NCBI GenBank assembly: GCA_003132305.1
Contig: PKXJ01000018.1
Span: 33,780 to 83,560 of the forward strand
Origin: Acidimicrobiaceae bacterium
GTDB taxonomy: Bacteria > Actinomycetota > Acidimicrobiia > Acidimicrobiales > RAAP-2
Length of the DNA stretch: 49,781 bases
Direction of reading: 5' to 3'
The translations under genes were made by a program, and so were the position numbers. Position 1 is the first letter of the stretch, and every line of letters starts with the position of its first letter. The notes beneath the pieces are model-generated. The model saw only the letters and a list, made by a program, of their open reading frames with translations. It did no database searches and was not told where the DNA came from. Shown piece after piece: positions 33,577-41,678 of this stretch.

Positions 33577-34761
33577 ATGTTGAATTCACAGACGACCGCG
33601 AAGTTCTCGACGGATCTCCTCGCGCTCGACACACTCCTCGACGACGACGAACGAGCCATCCGCGAAACCGTTCGTCGGTTCTGCGACGACAAGATTCGTC
33701 CGCACGTCGCCACCTGGTACGAGGACGCTCGACTACCCGTGAGGGATCTCGTCAAAGAACTCGGTTCGCTCGGACTCTTGGGAATGCACCTCGAGGGCTA
33801 CGGCTGCGCCGGCACCAGCGCGACGGCGTACGGACTGGCCTGTTTGGAACTGGAGGCCGCCGACTCCGGCATCCGCAGCCTCGTGTCTGTACAGGGTTCG
33901 CTGGCAATGTTCGCAATTCACCACTTCGGCAGTGAGGAGCAAAAGAGTGAGTGGCTCCCGAGAATGGCCACCGGTGACGCGATCGGTTGTTTCGGTCTGA
34001 CGGAACCTGACTTCGGCTCCGATCCCGGTGGCATGCGCACACGAGCCGTTCGAGACGGCAGCGACTGGATCGTGAACGGCACCAAGATGTGGATAACGAA
34101 CGGCTCTGTTGCCGACGTCGCCATCGTCTGGGCTCGCACCGATGAAGGTGTTCGGGGTTTCGTTGTTCCCTGTGACTCCCCCGGCTTCTCCGCCCCGGAG
34201 ATCAATAACAAGCTGTCACTGCGCGCGTCAGTCACCAGTGAGCTGGTTTTAGACAACGTCCGGCTTCCGGACACGGCCATGCTCCCCGAGGCCCGAGAAC
34301 TTCGGGGCCCCTTGTCGTGTCTCTCCGAGGCACGCTTTGGCATCGTCTTCGGATCACTCGGCGCCGCACGAGACTGCCTTGAGACTGCGATCGACTACGC
34401 GCAACACCGTCTGGTGTTTGACCGGCCCTTGGCCGCGTATCAACTGACGCAGGAAAAGCTGGCCAACATGGCAGTCGAACTCGGCAAGGGAATGTTGCTC
34501 GCCCTACACCTCGGTCGACTAAAGGATGCCGGCCAGATTCGCGCCGAGCAGATCAGTTTCGGCAAACTCAACAACGTTCGTGAATCAATTGCCATCGCCC
34601 GTGAGTGCCGCACGATCCTCGCGGCGAATGGGATCACGCTCGACTATCCGATCATGCGCCACGCCAACAACCTTGAGTCGGTACTCACCTACGAGGGCAC
34701 CTCTGAGATTCACCTGCTCGTCATCGGTCAATCTCTCACTGGTGTGTCAGCGTTTCGCTGA
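33577..34761 (+). CDS. Acyl-CoA dehydrogenase, glutaryl-CoA dehydrogenase-like
   Basis: A 394-aa FAD enzyme. Seen are GCFGLTEPDFGSDPGGM (FAD/substrate binding), IVNGTKMWITNG, QLTQEKLANMAVE and the catalytic base in LTYEGTSEIH (Glu373). The stretch SGIRSLVSVQGSL keeps the Arg that in glutaryl-CoA dehydrogenase contacts the distal carboxylate, as I recall, and the overall motif set is that of GcdH. It would oxidise and decarboxylate glutaryl-CoA (or a related dicarboxyl-CoA) to crotonyl-CoA. ATG 33577 has AGGAG with 5-nt spacing; a GTG 6 nt upstream lies in that ribosome site and is rejected. Confidence 0.9.
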   Translation: MLNSQTTAKFSTDLLALDTLLDDDERAIRETVRRFCDDKIRPHVATWYEDARLPVRDLVKELGSLGLLGMHLEGYGCAGTSATAYGLACLELEAADSGIRSLVSVQGSLAMFAIHHFGSEEQKSEWLPRMATGDAIGCFGLTEPDFGSDPGGMRTRAVRDGSDWIVNGTKMWITNGSVADVAIVWARTDEGVRGFVVPCDSPGFSAPEINNKLSLRASVTSELVLDNVRLPDTAMLPEARELRGPLSCLSEARFGIVFGSLGAARDCLETAIDYAQHRLVFDRPLAAYQLTQEKLANMAVELGKGMLLALHLGRLKDAGQIRAEQISFGKLNNVRESIAIARECRTILAANGITLDYPIMRHANNLESVLTYEGTSEIHLLVIGQSLTGVSAFR

Positions 34762-34780
34762 ACCTGAACAAAGGAGCCCA

Positions 34781-34957
34781 ATGAGCGAGCAACGACTCAA
34801 CGTCCAACGTGTACCCGAAGGAACCTCGGTCGGATGGCTCACCACTCACGCGATTGCTCCCGCCTGCTCGTGGATTGACGACCTCACGTCATGGCGACCC
34901 GACTTCGTAAAACCAAGTCGAAACCGCCGCGGGTTACCCAACTACGATTATATTTAG
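34781..34957 (+). CDS. Small hypothetical protein
   Basis: A 58-codon frame starting MSEQRLNVQRVPEGTSVGWL and ending GLPNYDYI. It has a good ribosome site (AAAGGAG, 6 nt before the ATG), starts 19 bp after the acyl-CoA dehydrogenase stop and ends 28 bp before gntR, so it fits neatly in the operon. I recognise no family. It could be a genuine small protein or the N-terminal stump of a lost gene (a CoA-transferase often follows GcdH); neither can be shown here. Confidence 0.5.
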   Translation: MSEQRLNVQRVPEGTSVGWLTTHAIAPACSWIDDLTSWRPDFVKPSRNRRGLPNYDYI

Positions 34958-34985
34958 GTTGATCCTCAACCGCTAGAGGAGGCAC

Positions 34986-35708
34986 GTGGCGGGCTACGAC
35001 AGTTCAGCAGGTCCGAGGACTTATCTGAGTAAGAGCGCGCTTGTCGCTGCCGGATTACGAGAGATGATAATGACCGGCGATCTGGCGCCGGGCGTACCAC
35101 TTCGTCAGCGAGACTTGGCGGAGCGCTTCGGGGTCAGTCCGACACCCGTGCGAGAAGCGATTCGCATGCTCGAATCCGAAGGCCTCATCAAGACCGATTC
35201 GCACAAGAGTTCCACCGTGCGCGAACCCGACGCGGGCGCCGCTCAAGAGAGATACCAGATCAGAGCGGCGTTGGAGGGTTTAGCTTCGAACCTGGCGGCC
35301 AGCAAGATTACGGATCAAGACCTGGCGCAACTGGTCGCTTACAACGAGCGCCTCTTGGATCCCTCGCTGACTGACGTTGAAGTGCAGGAGATTAACCGAC
35401 AGCTTCACTTCCATGTCTACCTCGTCGCGGGATCACCCCTGCTGCTCTCGTTGATGCGACTGCTGTGGCAGTCGTTCCCTCACGGACCGCAGTACTTACG
35501 CCCGCGCGAAGAGTCACTGGCTGAACACCGCCAACTCATCGAAGCGCTTGGCCGACACGATTCCGAAGCGGCCCAAGCGATAACCCACGGGCACATCATT
35601 GGAGCGATCCCTTACGCCGTCACTCCGCAGAAGAAACGTGGTCGGTCGAAGCAGCCGCGGAAGCAACCATCGCACGCACACGCATCGGAGATAGCGGAAG
35701 GCGTGTAG
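34986..35708 (+). CDS. GntR-family transcriptional regulator, FCD (FadR) subfamily
   Basis: A 240-aa regulator. The N-terminal winged HTH spans about residues 20-80 (LREMIMTGDLAPGVPLRQRD, LAERFGVSPTPVREAIRMLE, SEGLIKT). The C-terminal FCD helical ligand domain (87-~215) keeps the metal-type His/Asn set (NRQLHFHVYLVAGS, EESLAEHRQL, ITHGHIIG). GTG 34986 with AGGAGG. FCD regulators bind small organic acids and repress catabolic genes through short inverted repeats; matching repeats occur upstream of at least five units in this window. Its last ~30 codons overlap, antisense, the 3' end of the coxL gene at 35620 by 89 bp; the basic tail (KKRGRSKQPRKQPSHAHA) is unusual for the family. Confidence 0.92.
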   Translation: MAGYDSSAGPRTYLSKSALVAAGLREMIMTGDLAPGVPLRQRDLAERFGVSPTPVREAIRMLESEGLIKTDSHKSSTVREPDAGAAQERYQIRAALEGLASNLAASKITDQDLAQLVAYNERLLDPSLTDVEVQEINRQLHFHVYLVAGSPLLLSLMRLLWQSFPHGPQYLRPREESLAEHRQLIEALGRHDSEAAQAITHGHIIGAIPYAVTPQKKRGRSKQPRKQPSHAHASEIAEGV

Positions 35709-37950
35709 GCGCCTCCACTTTGCCGATCGCGTTCCCGACGGCACTGGCAATCGTCGCACCACAGGCCGTGAGGCCGCCCTCGCCCGCTCCTTTGGCGCCG
35801 AGCGGATTGCTCGACGAGGGATGGCTCTCGGTGATGAGGGTGCCCACGGTCGGAGCGTCGCCCGCCGTAGGGAGTAGATAGTCGATAAGTGTGGCGGAGA
35901 GCGGCTGACCGTCCGGACCGTACACCAACTCCTCGAGCAGCGCGCCACCAATGCCTTGGATCGCCCCACCGATGAGTTGACCTTCGACGGTCATTGGATT
36001 CATAGCGCGGCCCACTTCGTAGGCGACGAAGTAGCGAAGGACGGAAACAGCGCCAGTGTCGCCGTCTACGCGCACTTGAGCAAAGTGAACGCCGTAGGGA
36101 TACGTCATGTGCTCGACCGAGAACTTCCTTCGTGCGCCGAGCACCTTGCAGCCAAGGTCTACACCGGCTGGCGGATTGCCAATCACCGCCGCCACGTCGC
36201 CAAGACTCATCGCGCGCTCACTGGAACCGTTCACTTCAACCCGTCCGTCTCGCAGTGTGAGTTCCTCCGGCGAGACCTCCAGTAACGTCGCGGCGACCTG
36301 GAGAGCCAGGTCCGACGTGGCCCTCGCAGCCATCAACACCGCACTGCCGCCCACCACCGTGGAACGACTCGCCCACGATCCCATGCCGTCGTCCATGGAC
36401 GCGGTCTCCCCTCCGACGACGTCAACCGAGGCGATGTTGACGGTGAGTTCGTCAGCAGCAATCTGCGCCATGATCGTCTCGATGCCCTGCCCGAGGGACG
36501 TGCCACCGATAGAGACCTGGATGCCGCCTTCTCGATCGATCTCGACGGCGGCGGTCTCATAAGGTCCGAGCCCACTCTTTTCGAGGAAGACGGCCATGCC
36601 GGTACCCACCAACTGGCCCTGGGCTCGAAGTTGGGTCGCTTCATTCTGCCACGACGAGTAGTCCGCCTCGACCAGCGCCACTTCCAAGAGACTTTGGTAG
36701 TCCGCGTCGTCCAACACGACGCTGGTGCCCAGCGCGATGAGGCCACGGTCCATCGGAAGTTCCTCGGCCGAAAGCAGGTTCACTCGTCGAATCTCAAGCG
36801 GGTCGATTCCCAACTGGACTGCCGCGATGTCGAGAAGGCGCTCCCTCGCGAACGTTCCCTCGTACCGTCCCGGCGCCCGATACGTCCCGCACGGCGTCTT
36901 GTTCGTCAGCACGATATGGCAGACGCCCTCGTAGGCGGGTAACCGGTACGGACCGGGCAGCATCGTAATGGTGAGTTCGGGCACGGTGAGACCGTGCGTG
37001 CGCACGTAGCCGCCGTTGCCGTGCCAGACCTCGTCGCGCAGGCCGAGAAGGTGTCCCGAACGGTCGAACGCTCCAGAAATTAGGTGGCGTTGATCGCGCG
37101 AATGGTTGGTCGACACGAGATGTTCCGCTCGATCCTCCACCCATTTAATAGGTCGACCTAACCGCAGTGCCAAGTACGGCACCAGAAAGTCTTCGGGGTA
37201 CAACTCCCCTCGCACCCCGAAGCCGCCGCCGGCGTCCGTGCGATGGATGTTCACCTGGTACTCCGTCAAACCAATCGCCGCAGCGATAACTCGCCGGTTG
37301 TAGTGCGGCACCTTGGTGGCGCCCCAGATGTCCAACCGTTCGTCGTCGGGACTCCACTCGGCCACGAGACCGCGGGTCTCGATGGGAACGGCGGTCTGGC
37401 GTCCGATGGTCACGTCGATCTCGACGACGTGCTCGGCCGAGGCGAACGACGCGTCGACGTCGCCGAAGGAAGCGCGCAAAACAGCGACCTCGTTGCTGTG
37501 GCCCGGCACCATCTGCACGTCAGAGGCCGCGCTCTGCTCCGCGTCGAGCAGTACAGGAAGTTCGTCGTATTCGACGATGACGCGCTCGGCGGCGTCTTCG
37601 GCGAGATAGGGATCGGTGGCAACGATGACGGCGACAGGCTCGCCCACGTAGCGAACTCGCTCGGTCGCGAGCACCGGCTGCAAGTAGGGAGCCATCTCAT
37701 CCTTCAGTGGGCTGACTCTCACGGGAATCACTGGCAGCTCGACGTCGCGACCGCAGATCACCGCGAGGACACCGTCGGACTCTTGAGCCTCCGTCAGGTC
37801 GATGGATCGGATGAGGGCGTGCGCAGAGGTGGATCTGACGACTCGCATCCACAGCTGTCCGGGGCGAGTCTCGTCATCGACGAAGAAACCCCGACCGGTG
37901 AGCAGTCGGGGATCCTCGTGCCGAAGAACACGGCTCCCGACGTACTTCAC
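35620..37950 (-). CDS. Molybdenum hydroxylase large subunit, operon B (first paralogue)
   Basis: A 776-aa Mo-binding subunit. Seen are VRYVGEPVAVIVA (99-111), DAGGGFGVRGELYPEDF (239-255), WVEDRAEHL (270-278), the active-site loop TYRAPGRYE (356-364) and the catalytic Glu724 in GAGEGG. Its loop and the surrounding RGLVAEWSPD and YPEDFLVP blocks are close to those of the operon-A subunit (TYRSPGRFE), so the two form one subgroup distinct from the 38426 protein. Not a form-I CO dehydrogenase. Last gene of operon B; its start overlaps the coxS stop by 4 nt. The 3' end overlaps gntR tail-to-tail by 89 bp. Confidence 0.93.
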   Translation of the reverse strand: MKYVGSRVLRHEDPRLLTGRGFFVDDETRPGQLWMRVVRSTSAHALIRSIDLTEAQESDGVLAVICGRDVELPVIPVRVSPLKDEMAPYLQPVLATERVRYVGEPVAVIVATDPYLAEDAAERVIVEYDELPVLLDAEQSAASDVQMVPGHSNEVAVLRASFGDVDASFASAEHVVEIDVTIGRQTAVPIETRGLVAEWSPDDERLDIWGATKVPHYNRRVIAAAIGLTEYQVNIHRTDAGGGFGVRGELYPEDFLVPYLALRLGRPIKWVEDRAEHLVSTNHSRDQRHLISGAFDRSGHLLGLRDEVWHGNGGYVRTHGLTVPELTITMLPGPYRLPAYEGVCHIVLTNKTPCGTYRAPGRYEGTFARERLLDIAAVQLGIDPLEIRRVNLLSAEELPMDRGLIALGTSVVLDDADYQSLLEVALVEADYSSWQNEATQLRAQGQLVGTGMAVFLEKSGLGPYETAAVEIDREGGIQVSIGGTSLGQGIETIMAQIAADELTVNIASVDVVGGETASMDDGMGSWASRSTVVGGSAVLMAARATSDLALQVAATLLEVSPEELTLRDGRVEVNGSSERAMSLGDVAAVIGNPPAGVDLGCKVLGARRKFSVEHMTYPYGVHFAQVRVDGDTGAVSVLRYFVAYEVGRAMNPMTVEGQLIGGAIQGIGGALLEELVYGPDGQPLSATLIDYLLPTAGDAPTVGTLITESHPSSSNPLGAKGAGEGGLTACGATIASAVGNAIGKVEAPTRLPLSPMRVRAMVASAAASTDHVSSAE

Positions 37951-38429
37951 GTGGCGATGGCGTCCGAGTCGGCGGCCAACCGGGCCGCGCGAAGGATTCC
38001 CGCGTACCCCGTGCAGCGACAGATGTTCGACGCGACCACGTCACGTATCTCGTCATCGGAGGGATTAGGATTCTCGCGCAGCAACGCCGTCAGCAACATC
38101 AAGAAGCCGGGTGTGCAAAATCCGCACTGGAGGCCGTGCTCGGTCATGAACGCCTGTTGCAGGGTGTTCAGGTTCTCAGGGGTGCCGAGTCCCTCGACGG
38201 TCTCGACCTCACGGCCATCGGCCTGGACGCCAAACATGAGACACGACCGGGCCGGGAGGCCATCTACCAACACCGTGCACGCGCCACAGACGCCGTGTTC
38301 GCAACCGAGGTGCGTGCCGGTGAGACCGAGGTCGTGGCGCAACACGTCGGCCAGGGTGCGCCTCGATTCGACCGTTACCGCCCTTCGTTCACCATTGATC
38401 GTGATCTCGATGTCGTGGATGTCTTTCAC
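37947..38429 (-). CDS. 2Fe-2S subunit of molybdenum hydroxylase, operon B
   Basis: A 160-aa small subunit with all cluster ligands: Cys43, Cys48, Cys51, Cys63 (GCEHGVCGACTVL...SC), Cys102/Cys105 (CGFC) and Cys137/Cys139 (NICRCTGYAG). It lies between two large-subunit genes with 4-nt overlaps on each side, so one small subunit may serve both. It is clearly related to the operon-A small subunit (long shared stretches such as SRRTLADVLR/PRRTLADVLR and LTGTHLGCE). Confidence 0.95.
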   Translation of the reverse strand: MKDIHDIEITINGERRAVTVESRRTLADVLRHDLGLTGTHLGCEHGVCGACTVLVDGLPARSCLMFGVQADGREVETVEGLGTPENLNTLQQAFMTEHGLQCGFCTPGFLMLLTALLRENPNPSDDEIRDVVASNICRCTGYAGILRAARLAADSDAIAT

Positions 38430-40825
38430 GGAACAACTCCTCGGTCGGCGGACGCGAGCTCCATGACGGCGATCACGTCCGATGGTCGAATGGGTACGCG
38501 TTCCAGTTGAACGCCGAGATGAACCAGCGCGTTATTGACGGCGTTGAGCACCGCGGCCGGAGCACCGATCGTGCCCCCCTCGCCCATGCCTTTCGCGCCC
38601 ATAGGCGTACGGTCGGTCGGTGTCGAGAAGTGATGAACTTCGACGATGGGTAGATCGGTGGCGGTCGGCAGAAGGTAGTCGACGAAACTCCCCGCGAGCG
38701 GCTGACCCTCGGGGCTGTAGACCAGCTCCTCCAAGAGTGCGCCACCGATGCCTTGGGCCACGCCACCGGTGACTTGTCCGTCCACGATCATGGGATTAAT
38801 CATCACACCACAGTCTTCGACGACGACGTAACGAAGTATGGTGACGCCGCCAGTCTGGGGATCGATTTCGACGATGGCGGCGTGCGTGGCGTTGGAGTAG
38901 GTCCCTTGTGGGTCGAAGCTCTCGGTCGCCTCGAGGCCTCGCCCGAGATCTTTGGGTAAGCGATTCGACGCGTGGTGAGCGACGCGCGCGAGTTCTTCGA
39001 CCGCGATCGAGCGCGACGGCGAGCCCTTCACCTGCGCCCGCCCGTCAGCGAGCACCAGGTCCTGCGGCGCGGCTTCCAGCAGGTGCGCGGCAATTTGGCG
39101 CAACTTCTCTGCGAGCGTGTTCGCCGCGCTGTCGAGCGCACCACCGCCCGCCACGACGGATCGACTGGCGAACGTGCCCCATCCGTGAGGAACGAGGTCG
39201 GTGTCGCCTTGTCGTATTGAAATGCGGCTCGGATCGATCCCGAGTCGGTCAGCGACAATCTGGGCGTAGGTCGTGGCGTGTCCTTGCCCGTGGGAGTGCG
39301 TACCCACCATCATGACGACGCTGCCGTTGGGATCCATTCGAATCGTGGCCTGCTCGTAGCCCGGCACGATGGACATCTTGCGCGCGCCGAAGGCGTCGGT
39401 GCCGTAGGCCGTTGGTTCACAGAAGGAAGAGATGCCGAGGCCGAGCAGTCGACCGTCGCTGCGCGCGTCCGCTTGTTTGGTGGGCCACGAGTCGTACTCG
39501 ACCAACTCGGCGCAGCGAGCCAGCGACTCTCGATAACTGCCCGCGTCGTAGAGTGCCCCGTTCACGTTGCGGTACGGGAACTCCGATCGAGCGACGAGGT
39601 TGCGGTCTCGGATCTCGATCGGACCGATGCCCACGGCCTTGGCCGCCTTCTCCATCAGCCTCTCCATGGCGAGCACCGCCTGGGGACGGCTCACCCCACG
39701 GTACGGGGCGATCGGCGGCTTGTTGGTCGCTACCCCGCGTGACCGCACGCGGTACATGGGAACGCGGTAGGCCCCGGGTAGCTCGTTCGCCGCCATGAGC
39801 ACCTCGACGCCGCACGAGTACGGAAAGCAGGAGTAGGCGCCGACGTCACACATGATGTCCGCTCGCAGCGCCTGCAGTGCGCCCAGCTCGTCAAAGGCAC
39901 CCGACAGGGTGTAGCGCTGCTCGCGGCTCTGGAAACCTGCGGTCAATCCCTCGCGCCGGTCCTCGATCCACTTCACGGGTCGTCCGAGCAGGCGAGAGGC
40001 CGCGGCCACCAGCACCTCTTCTCGGGCCACGACGCACTTGACCCCGAAGCCGCCACCGACGTCGGGTGATATGACCCGAACACGTGACTCGCCCAGACCC
40101 AGCGAGGCTGCGACGGCCGTGCGCACGGTGTGGGGCACCTGGGTCGATGAATGCAGCACTACCTGCTGGGTTCGATCGTCGTAGTACGAGAGACAGGCTC
40201 GCCCCTCCATCGGCGAGGCCGCCAAGCGTCCGGTTGAGACTTCGACGTCGACCACGTGAGGGGCCTGCTCGAAGACCCTATCGAGGTCCGGCGACGGATC
40301 CAACGTGATGTCGACGAGCACGTTGTTCGGCGCCGCCTCGTGAACCGCTGCGGCGCCGTTGGCCAGGGCCGCTTCGAAATCAGCCACCGCCGCCGTGACA
40401 CCGTACGTCACGTCGACGGCTTCGGCACCATCTTCGGCGGCGTAGGGCGAGTCGGCCAGGACGGCTGCAATCGGCTCACCGACGTGGCGCACCACTTCCG
40501 CGGCGAGGATTGGCATGTCGGTCACCGTGAACTCGGCTCGGTCTAGGTAGCCGCGTATCGGGATCACGTCACGGATGTGGTCGGCCGTTAGGACCGCCAC
40601 CACGCCCGGCACCAACAGCGCCTCGGTGACGTCGATACCCTCGATCGAGGCCGCCGCGAAGTTGCTGCGCACAAACACCAGATGCAACGTTCCCGGCAGA
40701 TCGATGTCGTCGACGAATACGCCGCGGCCGGTCAGTAGGTAGGGGTCCTCGACTCGGGGCATCCGACGGCCGACCCAACCGCCCTGCGGTGGCTCATCGC
40801 GATCCGGCGTCTCGTCACTCACCAT
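38426..40825 (-). CDS. Molybdenum hydroxylase large subunit, operon B (second paralogue)
   Basis: A 799-aa Mo-binding subunit with a charged N-terminal tail (~20 residues). Seen are VRHVGEPIAAVLA (112-124), PDVGGGFGVKCVVAREE (254-270), WIEDRREGLTAGFQSREQ, the active-site loop PYRGVSRPQ (374-382) and the catalytic Glu749 in GMGEGG. The PYRGVSRPQ loop is closer to the usual AYRGxGRPE form of aldehyde/isoquinoline-type enzymes than to the TYRxPGR loops of the other two. Its GTG/ATG region overlaps coxM by 11 nt and its stop overlaps coxS by 4 nt. With coxM and coxS it could form a complete LMS enzyme. Confidence 0.93.
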   Translation of the reverse strand: MVSDETPDRDEPPQGGWVGRRMPRVEDPYLLTGRGVFVDDIDLPGTLHLVFVRSNFAAASIEGIDVTEALLVPGVVAVLTADHIRDVIPIRGYLDRAEFTVTDMPILAAEVVRHVGEPIAAVLADSPYAAEDGAEAVDVTYGVTAAVADFEAALANGAAAVHEAAPNNVLVDITLDPSPDLDRVFEQAPHVVDVEVSTGRLAASPMEGRACLSYYDDRTQQVVLHSSTQVPHTVRTAVAASLGLGESRVRVISPDVGGGFGVKCVVAREEVLVAAASRLLGRPVKWIEDRREGLTAGFQSREQRYTLSGAFDELGALQALRADIMCDVGAYSCFPYSCGVEVLMAANELPGAYRVPMYRVRSRGVATNKPPIAPYRGVSRPQAVLAMERLMEKAAKAVGIGPIEIRDRNLVARSEFPYRNVNGALYDAGSYRESLARCAELVEYDSWPTKQADARSDGRLLGLGISSFCEPTAYGTDAFGARKMSIVPGYEQATIRMDPNGSVVMMVGTHSHGQGHATTYAQIVADRLGIDPSRISIRQGDTDLVPHGWGTFASRSVVAGGGALDSAANTLAEKLRQIAAHLLEAAPQDLVLADGRAQVKGSPSRSIAVEELARVAHHASNRLPKDLGRGLEATESFDPQGTYSNATHAAIVEIDPQTGGVTILRYVVVEDCGVMINPMIVDGQVTGGVAQGIGGALLEELVYSPEGQPLAGSFVDYLLPTATDLPIVEVHHFSTPTDRTPMGAKGMGEGGTIGAPAAVLNAVNNALVHLGVQLERVPIRPSDVIAVMELASADRGVVP

Positions 40826-41678
40826 GGGCGATCGCCTCGTCCAGCGCCCGTCTAACCAACACCTCAGTCAGATGACGTCGGTAGGCGGCGGAGCCGTTCA
40901 GGTCCTCAGGCGGGTCGACGGCGCGGGCCGCCGCCGCCGCCGCTTCTCCGATCGCCTCCGCGTTGATCGTGGCGCCGGTCAACACACTCTCCGCGTCGGC
41001 GACACGGATGACGGTACTGTCGACGCCGCCGATGACGATGCGCGCGTCGGTGCAGTGATCGCCCGACATCTGCACCGCGGCCGCAGCCGCCACAATGGCG
41101 AAGTCACCGTGGCGACGAGAGAATTCGTGCAGAGCGGCGTGGGGCCACGCGGTTCGGATGCGGACCTCGGTGAGCATCTCGTCCTCGGCGAGATCCGTCT
41201 GCAAGAAGCCGGTGAAGAAGTCACCAATGGGAACGACCCGCTCGCCTTGGGGACCCACCGCAACCACCTCGGCGTCGAGAAGCAGGGCGAGCATGCACCA
41301 TTCGGCGGCCGGATCGGCGTGGGCGATGCTGCCACCGAAGGTACCTACCGAGCGGATTGCGTAGTGACCGATCCAGTGCGCTGACCGGGGAAGAACTGAG
41401 AATCGCTCCGACGCCACCGGATCGTCGAGTCGCTCGACAGCGCGATGAGACGTCAGTGCTCCGATACGCAGCCCCTCCTCGTTCGAGGTGATGTAATTCA
41501 AAGCGTCCACGAGGGAGATGTCGATCAACGCCGACGGCCGGGCCAATCGAAAGTTCATCATCCCGACCAAACTCTGACCGCCGGCAAGCAGTTTGGCATC
41601 GCCGCCTAAGCGCGTGAGCAGACTGACAGCCTCGTCGACCGAGCGCACCCGGTGGTACTCGAATGCGCTGGGCTTCAT
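40815..41678 (-). CDS. FAD-binding subunit of molybdenum hydroxylase, operon B
   Basis: A 287-aa CoxM-type subunit: MKPSAFEYHRVRSVDEAV, KLLAGGQSLVGMMNFRLARP and GTFGGSIAHADPAAEW are the FAD-binding landmarks. It overlaps livF by 4 nt and the large subunit by 11 nt. The only FAD subunit in operon B, so it is probably shared if both large subunits are active. Confidence 0.94.
   Translation of the reverse strand: MKPSAFEYHRVRSVDEAVSLLTRLGGDAKLLAGGQSLVGMMNFRLARPSALIDISLVDALNYITSNEEGLRIGALTSHRAVERLDDPVASERFSVLPRSAHWIGHYAIRSVGTFGGSIAHADPAAEWCMLALLLDAEVVAVGPQGERVVPIGDFFTGFLQTDLAEDEMLTEVRIRTAWPHAALHEFSRRHGDFAIVAAAAAVQMSGDHCTDARIVIGGVDSTVIRVADAESVLTGATINAEAIGEAAAAAARAVDPPEDLNGSAAYRRHLTEVLVRRALDEAIAHGE

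Noticed and set aside
16572-40825. Aerobic CO dehydrogenase (form I) and carboxydotrophy
   Set aside because: None of the three large subunits has the AYxCSFR active-site loop; the cox-type accessory genes also occur with other Mo hydroxylases.
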